Shown: piece by piece, positions 40,427 to 52,364 of the stretch | Position numbering within the stretch: the stretch's first letter is position 1 | Layout: each line of letters begins with the position of its first letter | Assembly: GCA_949317995.1 (NCBI GenBank) | Contig: OX439038.1 | Coordinates: 36,337,113 to 36,401,112 of the forward strand | From: Acholoe squamosa | Lineage: Eukaryota > Annelida > Polychaeta > Phyllodocida > Polynoidae | Direction: 5' to 3' | DNA length: 64,000 nt | Translations under genes and position numbers: made by a program | Notes under the pieces: model-generated | Told to the model about the DNA's origin: nothing | The model's database searches: none | Seen by the model: only the letters and a program-made list of their open reading frames with translations

Positions 40427-41184
40427 TATCTAAGTAGTCATCAAAAATTGTTTATTTTTATGTCTATGAAGACAGATTTGTGATGGCCATTCTATGTCAA
40501 AACCACATGTTTGCATTGTTATGAGTGGCGTGCGGCTGCGCATGGCTGACTGCGTTTGACAAACACTCAGGCAACGCCGAGCTGCTTCCGACCTCCTCTG
40601 GGTCCCGGGATTAGGGTCGAGCAGTATAACTGAACTTGTTAACCAGGATCAAATAAAACCGTTGAAAAAAATATGTGAACAAACGCACATACCCTGGGTA
40701 GGCACTTACCTACCCCCAGCGCATGGTTCTGCTGCGGTGGAGGTGTGAAACTGTGATAAAGCTGAAACTGGGGAGTGCTAAACTCTTCTTTTTTTGCAAG
40801 CTCATTGTGTAACTATTTATTGGAGGATCTTAACAAACATGGGCTCATTTTAAAGGGATTGATTAGGGGTTTAATAAGAATTTATTTTGAGAAATAATTG
40901 ATTCAGATAAACATCCCATTCTCCCCAAGTGAAGTTACCCCATAACTTTGAAATCATTTTTTGGTATAAAGGCCAAATCTCACATAAAAGAGAATTGTTC
41001 CCACACTTTCTACAGAAAAAAATGGTTTAAAAACTGTCTAGGTTTTTTCATTTCATAGGGGAACAGGATGTTTGCCAGACCCCAACAAAATGTTAGCGTG
41101 CCATTCGCGATCACCCTTCCACCAGCTTCTCCATGTTAGGTCCTTGCCTGTTTGCTAGAATATCATCCTATGTATATCATTTAT
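40427..41184. other. No gene recognised
   Basis: AT-rich. Contains the inverted partner (40586-40616) of 34286-34314 and otherwise nothing I can name. Confidence 0.3.
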
Positions 41185-41640
41185 ATAGCAATGGATAGAG
41201 CTGATAAAAATAAGTGGATTTCCTTTTTAAATGAAGTCTTTAAATCAATTTAAAGGGAAATTCTGACTGATTAAAGATCTCATATCAACTCCATAATTTT
41301 GCGTCAATTCTGTTAGATAACTAAACCGCAGATGATATTAGGTCAAGATAAAATCCCTTTAAATTGTTAAATTTTGATATGATACATTGATTTTCAACCT
41401 TTTATGGGGAAATCTTCCATACATGAAAAGAAAATAGTCCAAAATAGTGATTTAAGAGATGTAGCCACTCTTGTATCAGATATGCTTGATCACAAATCTG
41501 GGTCCTATTTAAACTCCTAAGAATTTTGGGTTCGATTTGGGGTCTTTGATCATTCATAACTTCCCTTATACTTGGCTTAAAGACTTCATTTAAAGAGCAA
41601 ATCCATTTCTTTTGATGAGATCTATCCATTGCTTAAAGGA
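41185..41640. mobile_element. MITE/foldback with ~60-bp inverted ends
   Basis: Left arm about 41187-41246 ('agcaatggatagagctgat' … 'ttttaaatgaagtctttaa'); right arm about 41577-41637 is its reverse complement with a few changes. About 455 bp, no ORF. Target duplication not clear. Confidence 0.75.
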
Positions 41641-41670
41641 TAAATTGCATGGGACAAAGTCTTGAAAACT

Positions 41671-42072
41671 AGGTAAGGGAGTGGTCATTATTTATCAACA
41701 GGGGGCGGGTGGTGGGTTTGAGGGGGGGGCGTAAAATTTTCAGACCCCTCCCGAGGGGGGGCTAAAAAAATTTTGAACCCTCTTGAGGGGGGGGCTAAAA
41801 AAATTCACCCTCTTTTTAGCAAAAAAGCCCGCGCGCTGCTATAGATCAAAGAGGGGCGCGAAACCTCTCCGCGACTCCAGTGTGGGGGGGCACAAAAAAT
41901 TTAGACTACCGTCGAGGGGGGGGGCGTAAAAATTTCCGCGTGTCCGCGCAAAAACCCACCACCCCTCCCCGTTGATAAATACAAGACCTGCCCACCTGTC
42001 CCTAGGCATATGATGTTAGGAACGAAGTGCCGAGTGGTGGCCTCCACTAATAAATACTGACCACTCCCTAAG
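41671..42072. mobile_element. G-rich MITE, GGGAGTGGTCATTATTTAT family, copy 1
   Basis: Left end 'aagggagtggtcattattta', right end 'taaatactgaccactcccta' as inverted repeats, with inverted G/C-rich blocks inside ('ggtggtgggtttgagggggg' against 'aaaacccaccacccctcccc'). No ORF. Confidence 0.75.
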
Positions 42073-42204
42073 TGCCTACCCTGGGACTCAAGGCAATCAG
42101 GGCTGTCAAGTTCTGAGAATGGACAGGAGTGAGATTTTGAGAAAATGGACAAATATTGCGCGGTGCACCGCATCGCAGTGCAAAGCGACATGAATGGCAA
42201 GGGA

Positions 42205-42476
42205 AGTAAGGGAGTGATCATTTTTTAACAACGGGGGGGGGGGGGCTGGTGGGTTTGAGGGGGGAGTCAGAATTTTTCAACACCTCTGATGGGGGGGGGG
42301 TCAAAATAATTTCATCTGTTTTCAGTGGAAAACCCCGTGCATTACTATAGGCTAAAAGGGGACATTTGTGTGCGATTTTTTGTCCCTTATGGGGGGGGGT
42401 CGAAAAGATTTTTTTTGCGCATCCGCGCGCAAATGCACCAGCTCCTCTGTTGTTAAAAATGATCACTCCCTAACCC
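42205..42476. mobile_element. G-rich MITE, same family, copy 2
   Basis: Left 'taagggagtgatcatttttt', right 'aaaaatgatcactccctaac'. The same interior order as copy 1 but shorter. Lies 130 bp away. Confidence 0.75.
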
Positions 42477-43252
42477 AACAGAAGTAGAGGGGTCATGGCC
42501 CCCCCCCAGAAAATTTTGAAAATATACAAGCCAAATAGTGTGTTCTGAAGCATTTTGAAGCTGTTTTTAGAAAATCAGTGGGGAAAGCTCCCAACCAGAA
42601 ATTTCCCCACTGGCATCCCCCTCCAGAAATTTCCCACTCGAGAATTACCATCCCCCCATCTCACTCAAGAGTCAAGTTATTCCATTTAATTTACATGTAA
42701 TTTCCAGGACTGAAACCTAGAACTGCGTGTCATCCAAGTTGATCAGTATAGGCCCTACTACAAGTCTGGCATAATATGCCACTCCCTAACATTCTGTCCC
42801 TCATAAATTAATTTCTAAGCCTCTTTTGATATCTGGTTGGGGCATTTTAATTTCCTGAGAAAATTTTGAAAGTGTCTATGTCAAAACATGCATTCTGCTG
42901 GTGACTTCTGAGAATCACTATATAACTGCTTCTAGTTGGAATATTTGAAAAATTCTTTCAGATTTGGAATGCCCAGCCCAGGAGGCCAGAAATGCGTGAG
43001 AAAGCCTTGTCTATGCGTGAGAGCGTGAGAAAGTCTCAAAATGCGTGGGCGTGAGACTTGACAGCCCTGGGCAATGCAAGTAGGCAGAAAAATATTATTT
43101 TCTGGTTTTAACATGATAGTAGGCTATAATTATATGTCTCACTATTCCGCATAACATTTTCTTATATAAGTTATTGTTAGTACACCAAACTAATATAATC
43201 CCGAGTCGCGTATCCAATGACAAAGTAAACAACTTGAACGCAGCGTCCTCAC
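42477..43252. other. No gene recognised; likely intron sequence of the exon at 43253
   Basis: If the exon at 43253-43402 is real, its first intron starts here (donor GTGAGG on the minus strand). No downstream exon identified. The phrase 'gtgagacttgacagccctgg' near 43050 is a diverged repeat also hinted at 42100. Confidence 0.3.
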
Positions 43253-43402
43253 CTTCTTTTCTGAGTTGTAAACTACTCGTTCCTTTGGGATATTATGTTC
43301 AGTTGGTATGAAAGAAAAGGCTGAAAGTTCACACGATCTTCCCTTTAAGTAGAATTCATCTGTATCCGTTTTAACGTACATAACATCTTGACATTTGGCC
43401 AT
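43253..43402 (-). CDS. Candidate host-gene first coding exon (50 codons)
   Basis: On the minus strand an ATG in good context (ACACAATGGCC) opens 50 codons of balanced, non-repetitive protein starting MAKCQDVMYVKTDTDEFYL and ending VVYNSEKK, directly followed by GTGAGG, a good splice donor in phase 0. Composition differs from all transposon ORFs nearby, and no stop interrupts the exon. I do not recognise the family. Further exons would lie at lower coordinates, but none was found before gypsy element C, so the gene may continue with long introns or beyond the window. Confidence 0.5.
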
Positions 43403-44340
43403 TGTGTATTGAAAGCGGGCACCTGTTCATGCGGGGCGGCCAAAATTCGTCTCCAAGTACAACAATGTGTGCGGGACTATCATAAATATTCATGATATTT
43501 TTTCCTATGATCCAAATGATTTAATTAATTCTGAATACCATCTTTTAAAAAAAGTCAAAGTGGAGGTATTTCTTACCATACTTTCAATGTTATTGTTAGA
43601 CAAACGGTGGATAATTTAGTGCGGATCAACCTTCCCACAATCCACAGCCAAAAAACCGCAAATCGTGATTCTAACGTAGGCCTCGTAGTGCAGACTCGCG
43701 AGCGTCACTGTCAGAGCAAATAGCCTTGATCCAATTTTTATAAACTAATAGTTTTGGCAAAAGTAGTTCTACGGCGTAGGGACAGTAATCCTTAGCCCTT
43801 TAATTGTTTCTAGTTCTATTATAGTTTAGAGTATGTAATCATGGTTTGTACGGCCTTACTTATCTGGATCGAGATTAATGCTAGATCACGTGACTAGATA
43901 AGCTGTACCACGTGACTACGTGGACTTTCTGAGATCGCACGCTAGCCCATCAAAACAGACATGGCCGCCGAAGAAGGCGTTAGCTATTTAACGATGCAGG
44001 TGTAAAGAAAACTTTGGTTGTCTTGGAGACTAACCAATCATGAAATGCCATTATATAGATGAAATAACTTCATTTGATTGTATATTGTCATATGACTGAG
44101 TTATACGAACTTCTATAGTATATTAACTTAGCAGAAACACGCCTCTTTGGTTGATTCTATCAAGATTCAAATGGTCTGCTGTCACTTGAAGTTGAAGTCG
44201 AACAACTCAACAAGTTTAACGGGACCCTCAGTGTGAAACTGCCACATTGGACCTACATTATTTCACCGCTAATCTTTCGGATATATCTTTTTGTGAGTAT
44301 GTAATTTTCTGTATGTTGCACTATCTCCCATACTGATGCT
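43403..44340. other. Possible 5' flank of the exon at 43253; nothing else seen
   Basis: No ORF, repeat or RNA signal. If the exon is genuine, the promoter and 5' UTR for a minus-strand gene would be here; no TATA box or initiator can be argued. Confidence 0.25.
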
Positions 44341-44345
44341 ACTGT

Positions 44346-44410
44346 TACCGTAACTGGCGTAAGGGAGTGGTCATTATAATAATGACCACTCCCTTACGCC
44401 AGTTACGGTA
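44346..44410. repeat. Perfect palindrome with 31-bp arms
   Basis: Arms 44346-44376 and 44380-44410 are exact reverse complements around a 3-bp centre (taa). Each includes 'aagggagtggtcatta', the TIR of the MITEs at 41671 and 42205, so this looks like two MITE ends joined head to head, with 'taccgtaactggcgt' outside. Confidence 0.9.
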
Positions 44411-44539
44411 TAATGACTATTTATCCACAGCCTGCACAGGGGTAGGGGGAGGGTTGGTGAGTTATTGAAAATTTGCGCGGACGTGGAACAATTATTATGC
44501 ACTCAACCATCCCCCGACAGTGGTCCAAATATTTTGAGT

Positions 44540-44850
44540 GGTCCATGACGCGAGTCGGAGAGTTAAAGCAGGGACAGTTTAAGCTGAGACGTGGTTGAAG
44601 CAGGGACATGTTGTAGGCCCCCTATCTCTGTCTGACACATCATTGAAAACAAATAATTCATTGAAAATGATTAAAACCACGATAACATCCCTCTCTTCTT
44701 ATAGAATTTGAATGTTAGCCGTAACCCTAGTGATACTGTCCCTACGCCATAGAATCATGAAATGGGTAAAGATAGGACTCTGTCTCTGCTTAAACCGTCT
44801 CAGCTTAAACCTCTCTGTCCCTGCTTAAACTCTCCGACTCGCGTCATGAA
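44540..44850. mobile_element. Foldback element with inverted arms
   Basis: 'atgacgcgagtcggagagtt' at about 44546 and 'aactctccgactcgcgtcat' at about 44829 are inverted, with further inner pairing ('agcagggacagtttaagctg' against 'cagcttaaacctctctgtcc'). About 310 bp, no ORF. Confidence 0.7.
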
Positions 44851-45595
44851 TACATGGATATTTTTTTCATCCCCCACGCTGGAGGTGCGTGCAATTTTCA
44901 TGCCCCTGTTTGATCTAGTGTTAGGGAGCATTCATTATTTATGGCCGGGGTGGGGGTGAGCAAATTGAGGGGGTTTCTGGAACGATAGTGCCACAGGAAC
45001 GATGGTACCACTTCCCAATCCTCAGGAACGATTTGAAAGGAACGATGGTACCATGTCCCTGCATACATGTCTAATCTCTCCCTTCTACTTCTCAAGCATG
45101 GAAATCGGTAGAGTTGATAAATAATCACGAAAAAAAAATGTACCTGGAAATGTACCCAATGCATAAAATATGATCAAGGACATGATAGAGACATGATTTG
45201 AAAATGGCACCATCATAACTTCTTGATGGTACCACTGGGCTGGGCAGCTGTCGCCATGTAGCCAAAAAGTGGCGACAAAGGCCCTTCAATTGGCGATAAT
45301 TATCTCTAGATTCTAGGCTTTCCAACAGTGAAAGAATTTTTCGAAAATTTCAACTAGAACTAAAGTTATGAAATTATTCACAAAAGTTACCAGAAAGCAT
45401 GATTTGACAATGCTTACCACTTCCCTACATTAAGAGGAGGTCTTAAAAACAAAATCTTATTAGGGCCTACAGAATGTGTCATCTATTTTCAAAAAGCACC
45501 AGAATGCACCTTTTGTCCTGGCAGTTTTCAATTTTTTTCTTTTTCCAGATCCCTTACTTCCATCATTGCAACTGCAGACCCCACTGTGCCGGTAC

Positions 45596-45832
45596 TACCG
45601 TAATCTCTCGCGTATAAGACGCGTCCTCTACGCCAAACAAAATGCTGGGGGGTCTTATAGGATTTCCTCAAGTTTGGGGTGCGTCTTATATGAGGGGTAA
45701 TTTTACTATAGAAATGTATTGAATTTACAAAATTGGTACCTAAGAGGTGCGTCTTATATGCGAAAATGCATGTGCTAAGTTTGGGGTGCGTCTTATACGC
45801 GCCGCGCGTCTTCTACGTGGGAGATTACGGTA
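45596..45832. mobile_element. MITE, CCGTAATCTC family, 237 bp
   Basis: TACCGTAATCTCTCGCGTAT … ACGTGGGAGATTACGGTA, flanked on both sides by GTAC. Internal 'gcgtcttatacg' modules as in the other copies. Confidence 0.85.
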
Positions 45833-46699
45833 GTACAAATTAGTAATACAGGCACACCAAAAAGAAATCTTAAGGACTTCATTTCCCCCCATGCTATGGC
45901 TCTTCAGGTGATGTGCTAGTATTATTGCCTCTCCCCATCCTCATCCCCCCCCCTTTATGGTTTGGGGGCACAGGTCAATATCTGACCTTTGCTCCCCCCC
46001 AACTATAAAATGTACACAGTGTATCAGAATGCCTCAGAATGCACCATTTCAAGTCTTCAATTTCAAAATTCAATGCCCCAAAATTTTGGATATCAGAAGC
46101 TTAAGAATATTCCATTTTATATAGTCTTCAATAATGCACCACAATGCATTTCTTTCTGGTAGAGATATTCAAAGCATTTCATTTGTATAGGAGCGGACAT
46201 CCACCCATCCCTCAAGAATCCTTAACATAAAAATGTTATTTACTTTAGGTTGTACAGACCTGCGACTTGATATTTACAATTAATTTTAAGCAAATTTTTA
46301 GAATAAACTCACGCTTAGTCACCCTGACTAAATTTATGATAAGTGGTGTAACACCCCCCGGTATCACACCCACGCCTTCTGAAATAGGAAAAAAATTCTT
46401 TTCTTTGGATTTCAGCCTACTTCAGACACAATTTTACTGGACTTCAATTAAAATCGCAAATCACAGGGTTTTACCCACCATTAAACCTGCCAAAAAGGCC
46501 CCACCCTGACAAAACCACCGTTACCTAGTAACAGTGGTAGGGGGGACTTATTGTATTCACAGAGATAAATCAAACTTTTGTCCTATAATTGATTATTAAT
46601 TTTTTGTATCCCTGACAGACTCACTGTCAGACTCAAAATGTTAAACTAAGACCCATGACACCTGAGATTTGGGCACCGCATGCTTTAATTTACACTGAA

Positions 46700-46990
46700 T
46701 CACCCTAGGTCTTCAGTCAATATTTTAAACTCTTATACAGCCTGAGGATTCACATGATGAAACCGCATTCCCTTCAATCTAGGCCCCACAATGGACTTAG
46801 AACCAACTTCTCCCTGTCAACAAACAAATTTGCTGTCAACAAGAGGTTTCCATGCTACCGGGTTACCATGTTACCTGATGACATCACGTCGCCATGGCAA
46901 AAAGGGGGTCCACTATAAAACCCACTGACTTTTCAGTTTGGGCTCAGAACGCGGTAGCTGTTAGAGTAGAGAGGATAGCAACGTCTCAAC
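46700..46990 (+). mobile_element. Possible diverged PLE3-type 3' end
   Basis: Shares a layout with the PLE3 3' UTR: 'cctgagga…gatgaaacc' (degenerate hammerhead core) then 'cttctccctgtcaacaa', 'ttgctgtcaacaag', 'tgacatcacgtc' and 'cagaacgcggtagc', against the corresponding phrases at 33072-33285. Also has 'ctataaaacccac'. Only short stretches match, so homology is tentative. Confidence 0.35.
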
Positions 46991-48110
46991 ATCTATGATA
47001 TTTACAATTAAAATGCATTAAAATGTACCATTTCCAGGATAAACTTACAAAATTTTCTTGGGGGGCATGCCCCTAAAGCCCCTAATAAGACTGCTGCACT
47101 TCACTTGCAGTGCTCAGGGCAATGTAGGACCTTCCCAGCCAACAAAAAATGTTGCAAAATGTTTCAGAACGTTTCCCTATGGCTCCTTATCGTGGTAAAA
47201 CGTTTTATAATGTTAAAAACGGTTTTTGAAGTTAAATAACATTTTTTTTGTTGACTGGGTTACCACTTTCACCAGGTCTTGGCCCCCTCTACAGAATCAC
47301 AGATCTGTCACTGTGGCTTACATGCAGCTGTGGCTTATATGTAAGGTTTTATGGTAAACCGGCCTTTTTCAAACCCTAGGACCAGACCTGTTTACAGCTG
47401 CTGGGTACAGCTCATTTCAAAGTTATTTCCTGTGGGCCATTTTCCTGAAAATTTTGGTTATACCCTGGTCCTTGGCTACAACCTATCTGGCATTGGCTAC
47501 AGGGTTTTCAAATATGCCCAACGATGGACTAACCATCATTCCTAAAAACGTGGTACCATCGTTCCTAAAAACATGGTACCATCGTTCTGGTACCATTGTT
47601 CCTTGGTACCATCGTTCATGTAATCATTGAGGGAGGGGGGCATTTATTTTCAGTGTATTTATCCAAAATTCCATGAATTTCGTCACCATAAAATGTCTTT
47701 TAATGTATCACAGAGACTCCTTTTCAAAGACTTAAGATAATAAAATCAATCCAGGGCAGTCAAATCTAATTTTCATTTGATCAATTGGCTACCAGTGTGG
47801 TTTTCTTGTTGATGAGTACCTGCTACAGCTGAATTTTAACCTATTTTATCTAGAAGTAGCATATATTCTAATAGAGATAATATGCAGTATGCACCATCTT
47901 CCAAAGAATTTATGAGTCTAATGAACAATGAGATTTGTCATCCTGATGATCTTATATGTTTCCCGGCAGAACGACTGCAACGCTTCATCCCACTTAAATC
48001 TCCTTCAAATTGTACTTTGAAGGTTCAATGAGAGAAAACAAGCTACCGGTACCATAATCTTAAGGCCCATCGTGTGTATAAGATGCACACTGAGTTAAAG
48101 GAAAAGCTAT
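46991..48110. other. No gene recognised outside the GGTACC cluster
   Basis: AT-rich. Apart from the 47519-47617 cluster nothing is supported. Confidence 0.3.
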
Positions 48111-48241
48111 TACTGTAATCTCCCGCGTATAAGGCGCGTCTTGTACACGAATCAGATCGTGGGGGGGTCTTATACACGGGAGGATGGTTGCCTTGAGTTG
48201 GGGGTGCGCCTTATATGCGGGGTTTCTTCATTATTCAAATG
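48111..48241. mobile_element. MITE, CCGTAATCTC family, left part only
   Basis: Starts TACTGTAATCTCCCGCGTAT and keeps 'ttgagttgggggtgcgcctt', then is interrupted at 48241 by a retroposon. The matching right terminus was not found after 49216. Confidence 0.7.
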
Positions 48242-49206
48242 TTTTTTGTTTTTTTTAAGGGTTCGTCCCCCCCAAGCGCGAAGCGTTGAAAGGGGAACAG
48301 GTGCTATAGGGGAGATGACCGTCGCACCATAAAAAAAACAAAAAGACCTGTGAAAGGTGGAGAGAGTAAGAAAGTAGCGAGGTAATAAGCGGTGAAAAAG
48401 AACACCTGCCAAGTAGCAGGGTGAATACAAGGTAATTACAGTCAACCATTACAAACCACTACCTGGTTCCCCCAGGTCAAAACCATGAGGGCCCCACTCG
48501 TCATGGGTCGGCACAGACTGGGTCAGACGGCACCCAGAGACCAAGACATAGGTAACTTAGTTAGCAACAATGCCGCAGGTGTCTGTACCCAATAAATGCA
48601 GAGCAATAAACCCATACATTTAGAGTGCACACACACCAGGGCATGCTGAACCTAGTCAAGGAAACGATTATACTGGGACGCACACTAAGGTCTGCGACGT
48701 GCACCAACACCATGAGCCCGAACTGGAGGTAGCTTCCCACAAAGAGTACACCAATAAAGGAGACCCTTAGTGGGACAGTAAGTAAGGTTGACTTACCAGG
48801 GGAGTTGTAGTGAAATGAGATGAGATGAGGTATGGTCCAGTAGAGAGTGAAGCGATGAAAACCACTGTAGGAAGGTCCAGGTCCATGAAAAGCAAGATGG
48901 CGGCCATGGCCGCCACCATGCCGGTGCCAAATCACCACCGGCTGTCCAACCACAAAGGTCGTCCACAGGGCCCCAGACCAGACTGGCTGGAGGCCACTGG
49001 ACCCCGCAGTGCCCACCATGCTATTCACATACCGTGGACCTACGGGGGACGAAACCGGCTAGAGCCGGCCCGGACTGGACAGGGGGGTTAACCCCCATAC
49101 CAAGCTGGATAGCCGGTCCGCCCAGGCGCCGGGGCGACCAGAAGGGGGGACACCTAATGGTGCCCCGCTGCGCCCTTCCAGTTCGCCACCCGCCAGTCAA
49201 GTGATG
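48242..49206 (-). mobile_element. 965-bp poly(A) retroposon of unknown family
   Basis: Flanked by exact 10-bp copies of TATTCAAATG (48232-48241 and 49207-49216). The low-coordinate end is T-rich ('ttttttgttttttttaagg'), i.e. an A-rich tail on the minus strand. The body is GC-rich and contains no RT. A 155-codon minus ORF (48561-49028) has Trp/Val/Phe-rich wording I cannot place. It could be a non-autonomous LINE derivative, a 5' UTR fragment of a LINE, or a processed transcript. Confidence 0.65.
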
Positions 49207-49216
49207 TATTCAAATG

Positions 49217-50064
49217 GTTATGATGCTGAGCATATAATTTTTTTTAATGCCACAAATGAGGTGTGACCGGAAGTAGATCTTTACTCTAACATTGTATCAT
49301 CAGTTTTTATTTTGTTTCTTTTCTTTATTTGTGCATTCCATCAATGTTAAGGCATGTTAGGGAATGAATTTAAATCATCCCATTATCTAAACATAGTTTT
49401 GAACATCTGTTCTTAAGTCAAATAAATAGCAAGTGTATAGGAACGGGATAGTGGCTTCACCTGGTGGCAATTCTAGGAATCATTCCATCATGTTAAGAAA
49501 TGATTTAAATCATCACTTTATCATATATAGCAAGTGTATAGGTATGGTAGGTAATTTTAGAAATATTTTTTTTTCTAAAATTTTGCTGACATTGTACCAA
49601 AATGTCTAGCTTAAACCTTGATTTGCTGGGGAGGCTCACATTATAATTGGTCTTGGCCTAAGTGGGAACAATTTAAGTGCGATCTAATGGACATTTATAA
49701 GAATGATAGTGTCTGTCATTAATCTCTGTCTACAATATACACTCTTTTATTGGAACCTCCTGTGAGGCATAGGTACCTATAGCCATGGCTACCTTATGAA
49801 GTCTATTGGTCTTGTGATCCTGAAAGTTTGAAGTTTAGAATCATTTATACCCCAGTAGCGTAAATTCTCATGTGTAGGACACAGCTTAATGACCATGCTT
49901 GAAGTCAGGGTGTGGCTTATGGTTACGGATTTTATACGATAGAACAGTACTAAATTGAGCAAAACTTGATCAGATGTGTCTTATAGTATTTCCTTTAACC
50001 CAGGGTGTTTCCTCTATCAACGGTGGGTCCTCCACATGAGGATTTACTGAAGTCAACAGTGTAT
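49217..50064. other. No gene recognised
   Basis: AT-rich. The last four bases (GTAT, 50061-50064) are the left target duplication of the transposon at 50065. Confidence 0.35.
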
Positions 50065-50096
50065 GGGTGATTCCTGTGAACTGCCCCACCTTTGGG
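50065..50096 (+). repeat. Left terminal inverted repeat
   Basis: About 32 bp beginning GGGTGATTCCTGTGAACTGC and ending CCTTTGGG; exact match to the right end over this length, then the ends diverge. Confidence 0.9.
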
Positions 50097-50458
50097 TTTT
50101 TGGGGTCTTTTTGGATACATGTGGCTCCAGAATAAAAACTGTTCAACCAATCTTCTTATTTATGGTCTCATTTGAAAGAAAACATGTTTAGCTTCAAAAA
50201 GAGGGCAAATTTGCGTATGTCGGACCAATATTTTTTGAGCTATGGTGGCCCAAAGTTGGAAAATTGCCAAAAATTTGTTTTTTTTTTCAATTTCCACCTT
50301 ATTCCAGACCAAATATCATCAAGGAAAGCAGTAGTAGTCCACCATATTATTATTTATTTCATAGCTGGGGGTCCTATCTAACAATTCCATGTGTATTGGA
50401 GGTGACATGTCCAGTAATTCTTTTTTAACATCAGGTCTTCTAAGTTGAAATAGTACGT

Positions 50459-51732
50459 GTAACGCGCTTGATCAAAATTGAAAATCAATATAATAGATAC
50501 TATAACTGTTGCATATGGTTTCTCATCTATCAGCATAGAGGGGGAGCATATGGGGTATTTTTGAGGAAAAAAATTTTTTTTGTATCTCCCGGCCTGTGCG
50601 CGCAATACACATTCAAGTAATTTTCAAGTCAGTCATCCCCACTCCCCCTGAAGCAACACTTTCCTCTGTGCAGCCTATATAAATCATCTAGGGGTAATCT
50701 CACCTATTATATAGTGTGTATCTATTGTTGAGGTGTCGGTTTAAAAAAAAAATCGGGTCTCTACATGCTTCGGTTGCCCCAAACCATGGTCGTTTATCAT
50801 ATGTAACGCGCTTGATCGGTATTCGGCAAAATTATGGCGGGAGAAGAAAAACAGCTCCTGTTACCCGGGCGGAAGTCGCCTCCATCCGGGAACTTCCCGG
50901 AAGTTGTTATTGCTTGTCTCAACTTGTTTGGACGGCAAGTCTCAGGTGTTTAACGCCGAAAGTTTCGACAATATTGTCAAAGAGGTGAGTGATATTGATG
51001 GAAACTTGATGAAATATTGATGTTGAATGTCGATTGATGTATTTGATGTGGTTTTTTTGTACCGAAAGTGTGTAAATCGTGTAGAAAACATGTTAGACGA
51101 TCGACGTGGGCGATAATACAAGCGCTGCCACTGTCTCGGTACCTTCTGTAGGCTTACAATTGGCATGTAACGCGCTTGACCAAAATTCAACTCGACGGTA
51201 ACGCGCTTGATGAAAATGATATTATGGCCTGTAGTGGCACATATATGGGCAAATAGATGAATAACTATGGTTAAAACGATAGAATAAGGCCCTGGCTTTG
51301 TTTTAGTGCAGGTTTGGTACCTTCTCCGCCATTTTGGACCCCTCCACCCATGCCAAATCATTTTCTCTTCCCTGCTGGCACTGTTTTAGGTACCATTTCG
51401 ATCGATTTTCTCCATATTCCCACTATTTACACACATTCCTGTGGTTATGATACCTCCTCTATGTGTATTTTATTGTCTAAATGTGTTACATCGCTGCTGG
51501 GTTTGATTATATTGGCACAGTGACCACCAGAAGACGTTAGATGTTATTTTCATCAAGCGCGTTACCGGCGAGTCAAAAATCCCTCCTTTGTACACTGTAA
51601 TAGCAAACTCGTGTATTTTTGGTGTTAATATATTATTTGGGACTACTATCTAATGTCCAGACCTAATATGATGTGTGTTAGACTTTAATTACTATGATTT
51701 ATGGAAGAATTTATTTTCATCAAGCGCGTTAC
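50459..51732. promoter_or_regulatory. Left cluster of GTAACGCGCTTGA motifs
   Basis: Motif at 50459, 50803, 51167 and 51198 (plus) and at 51553 and 51720 (minus); often extended to GTAACGCGCTTGATCAAAAT. The first four and the last two face each other. Likely protein-binding sites of the transposon, for example for its transposase; inferred only from repetition and placement. Confidence 0.7.
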
Positions 51733-52078
51733 ATAACCACTATTATGCATAAAAAAGGCACCTATCCTGTAGTCAGCCCCCCCAAAAATTAACACAATGT
51801 GCGCCTATGGTACCTCTATCATGTGGAATGGTCATCCTTTCATTTCTGAAAAAAAAAATTCAACATGTATCTGGGGTAGGACAATTTTTGATAAATTCTC
51901 AGTTACAATACACATGTCGCTTCCCAGAGGTCTCCCAATGTGTCAGTAATCTTGCACAGTATCCTGGCATGGTCAATACATCCATTCTTTAGAATATAGA
52001 CATATTTCCACCTATTTGTTGTACATGTTACAGTGTTGATATTTGCTCTTTTCTCAGTGCTTTTCTTCTCCTTTTCAG

Positions 52079-52364
52079 AATGGGTCGCAAAAAGTTGCCT
52101 GAGGGTGAGGCGGTGAGCCACACCGCCTCACAGAAGGCGTACATGGCCAGGAGGGAGGAGAAGGAGGGAGAGGAGGTGGTGCGGCGGGCTGAGAACCTCC
52201 GCAAGGCCCAGAGTGCACGGCGGTGCGATGCCCAGCGCTCGGAGAAGGGCAAGGAAAGGAAGAGGAGGATGGGGGCCTTCCGGGCCGCCAAGAAGAGGGC
52301 CCTGGATGATGCCCGGCGCCGGGGCGTCGCACCGCCGGCATGGACAGATGCCAATGCGGCTGAG
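52079..52364 (+). CDS. Sola-like gene, exon 1 (basic domain)
   Basis: A splice acceptor (tctccttttcag) ends one base before ATG 52080, so an upstream non-coding exon is likely. 95 codons, MGRKKLPEGEAVSHTASQKA…, then a strongly basic stretch (RRCDAQRSEKGKERKRRMGA), which could bind DNA or act as a nuclear localisation signal. The exon ends GAG with donor GTATGA in phase 0. GC content is far above the surrounding AT-rich non-coding DNA. Confidence 0.65.

Larger units (their letters stand above)
44927..47660. mobile_element. Candidate non-autonomous element bounded by GGTACCATCGTTCC clusters
   Basis: At 44977-45055 several copies of 'ggaacgatggtacca' occur, and at 47519-47617 several reverse-complement copies ('tggtaccatcgttcc'). 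They face each other across 2.5 kb. Outside them are 'attatttatggccggggtgg' (left) and 'gagggaggggggcattta' (right, inverted). The interior has no ORF for a transposase and contains a MITE. True termini not established. Confidence 0.4.

Noticed and set aside
48561-49028. 155-codon minus-strand ORF in the retroposon as a gene
   Set aside because: No recognisable domain; a GC-rich insert of this size can be open by chance, so it is mentioned only within the element.
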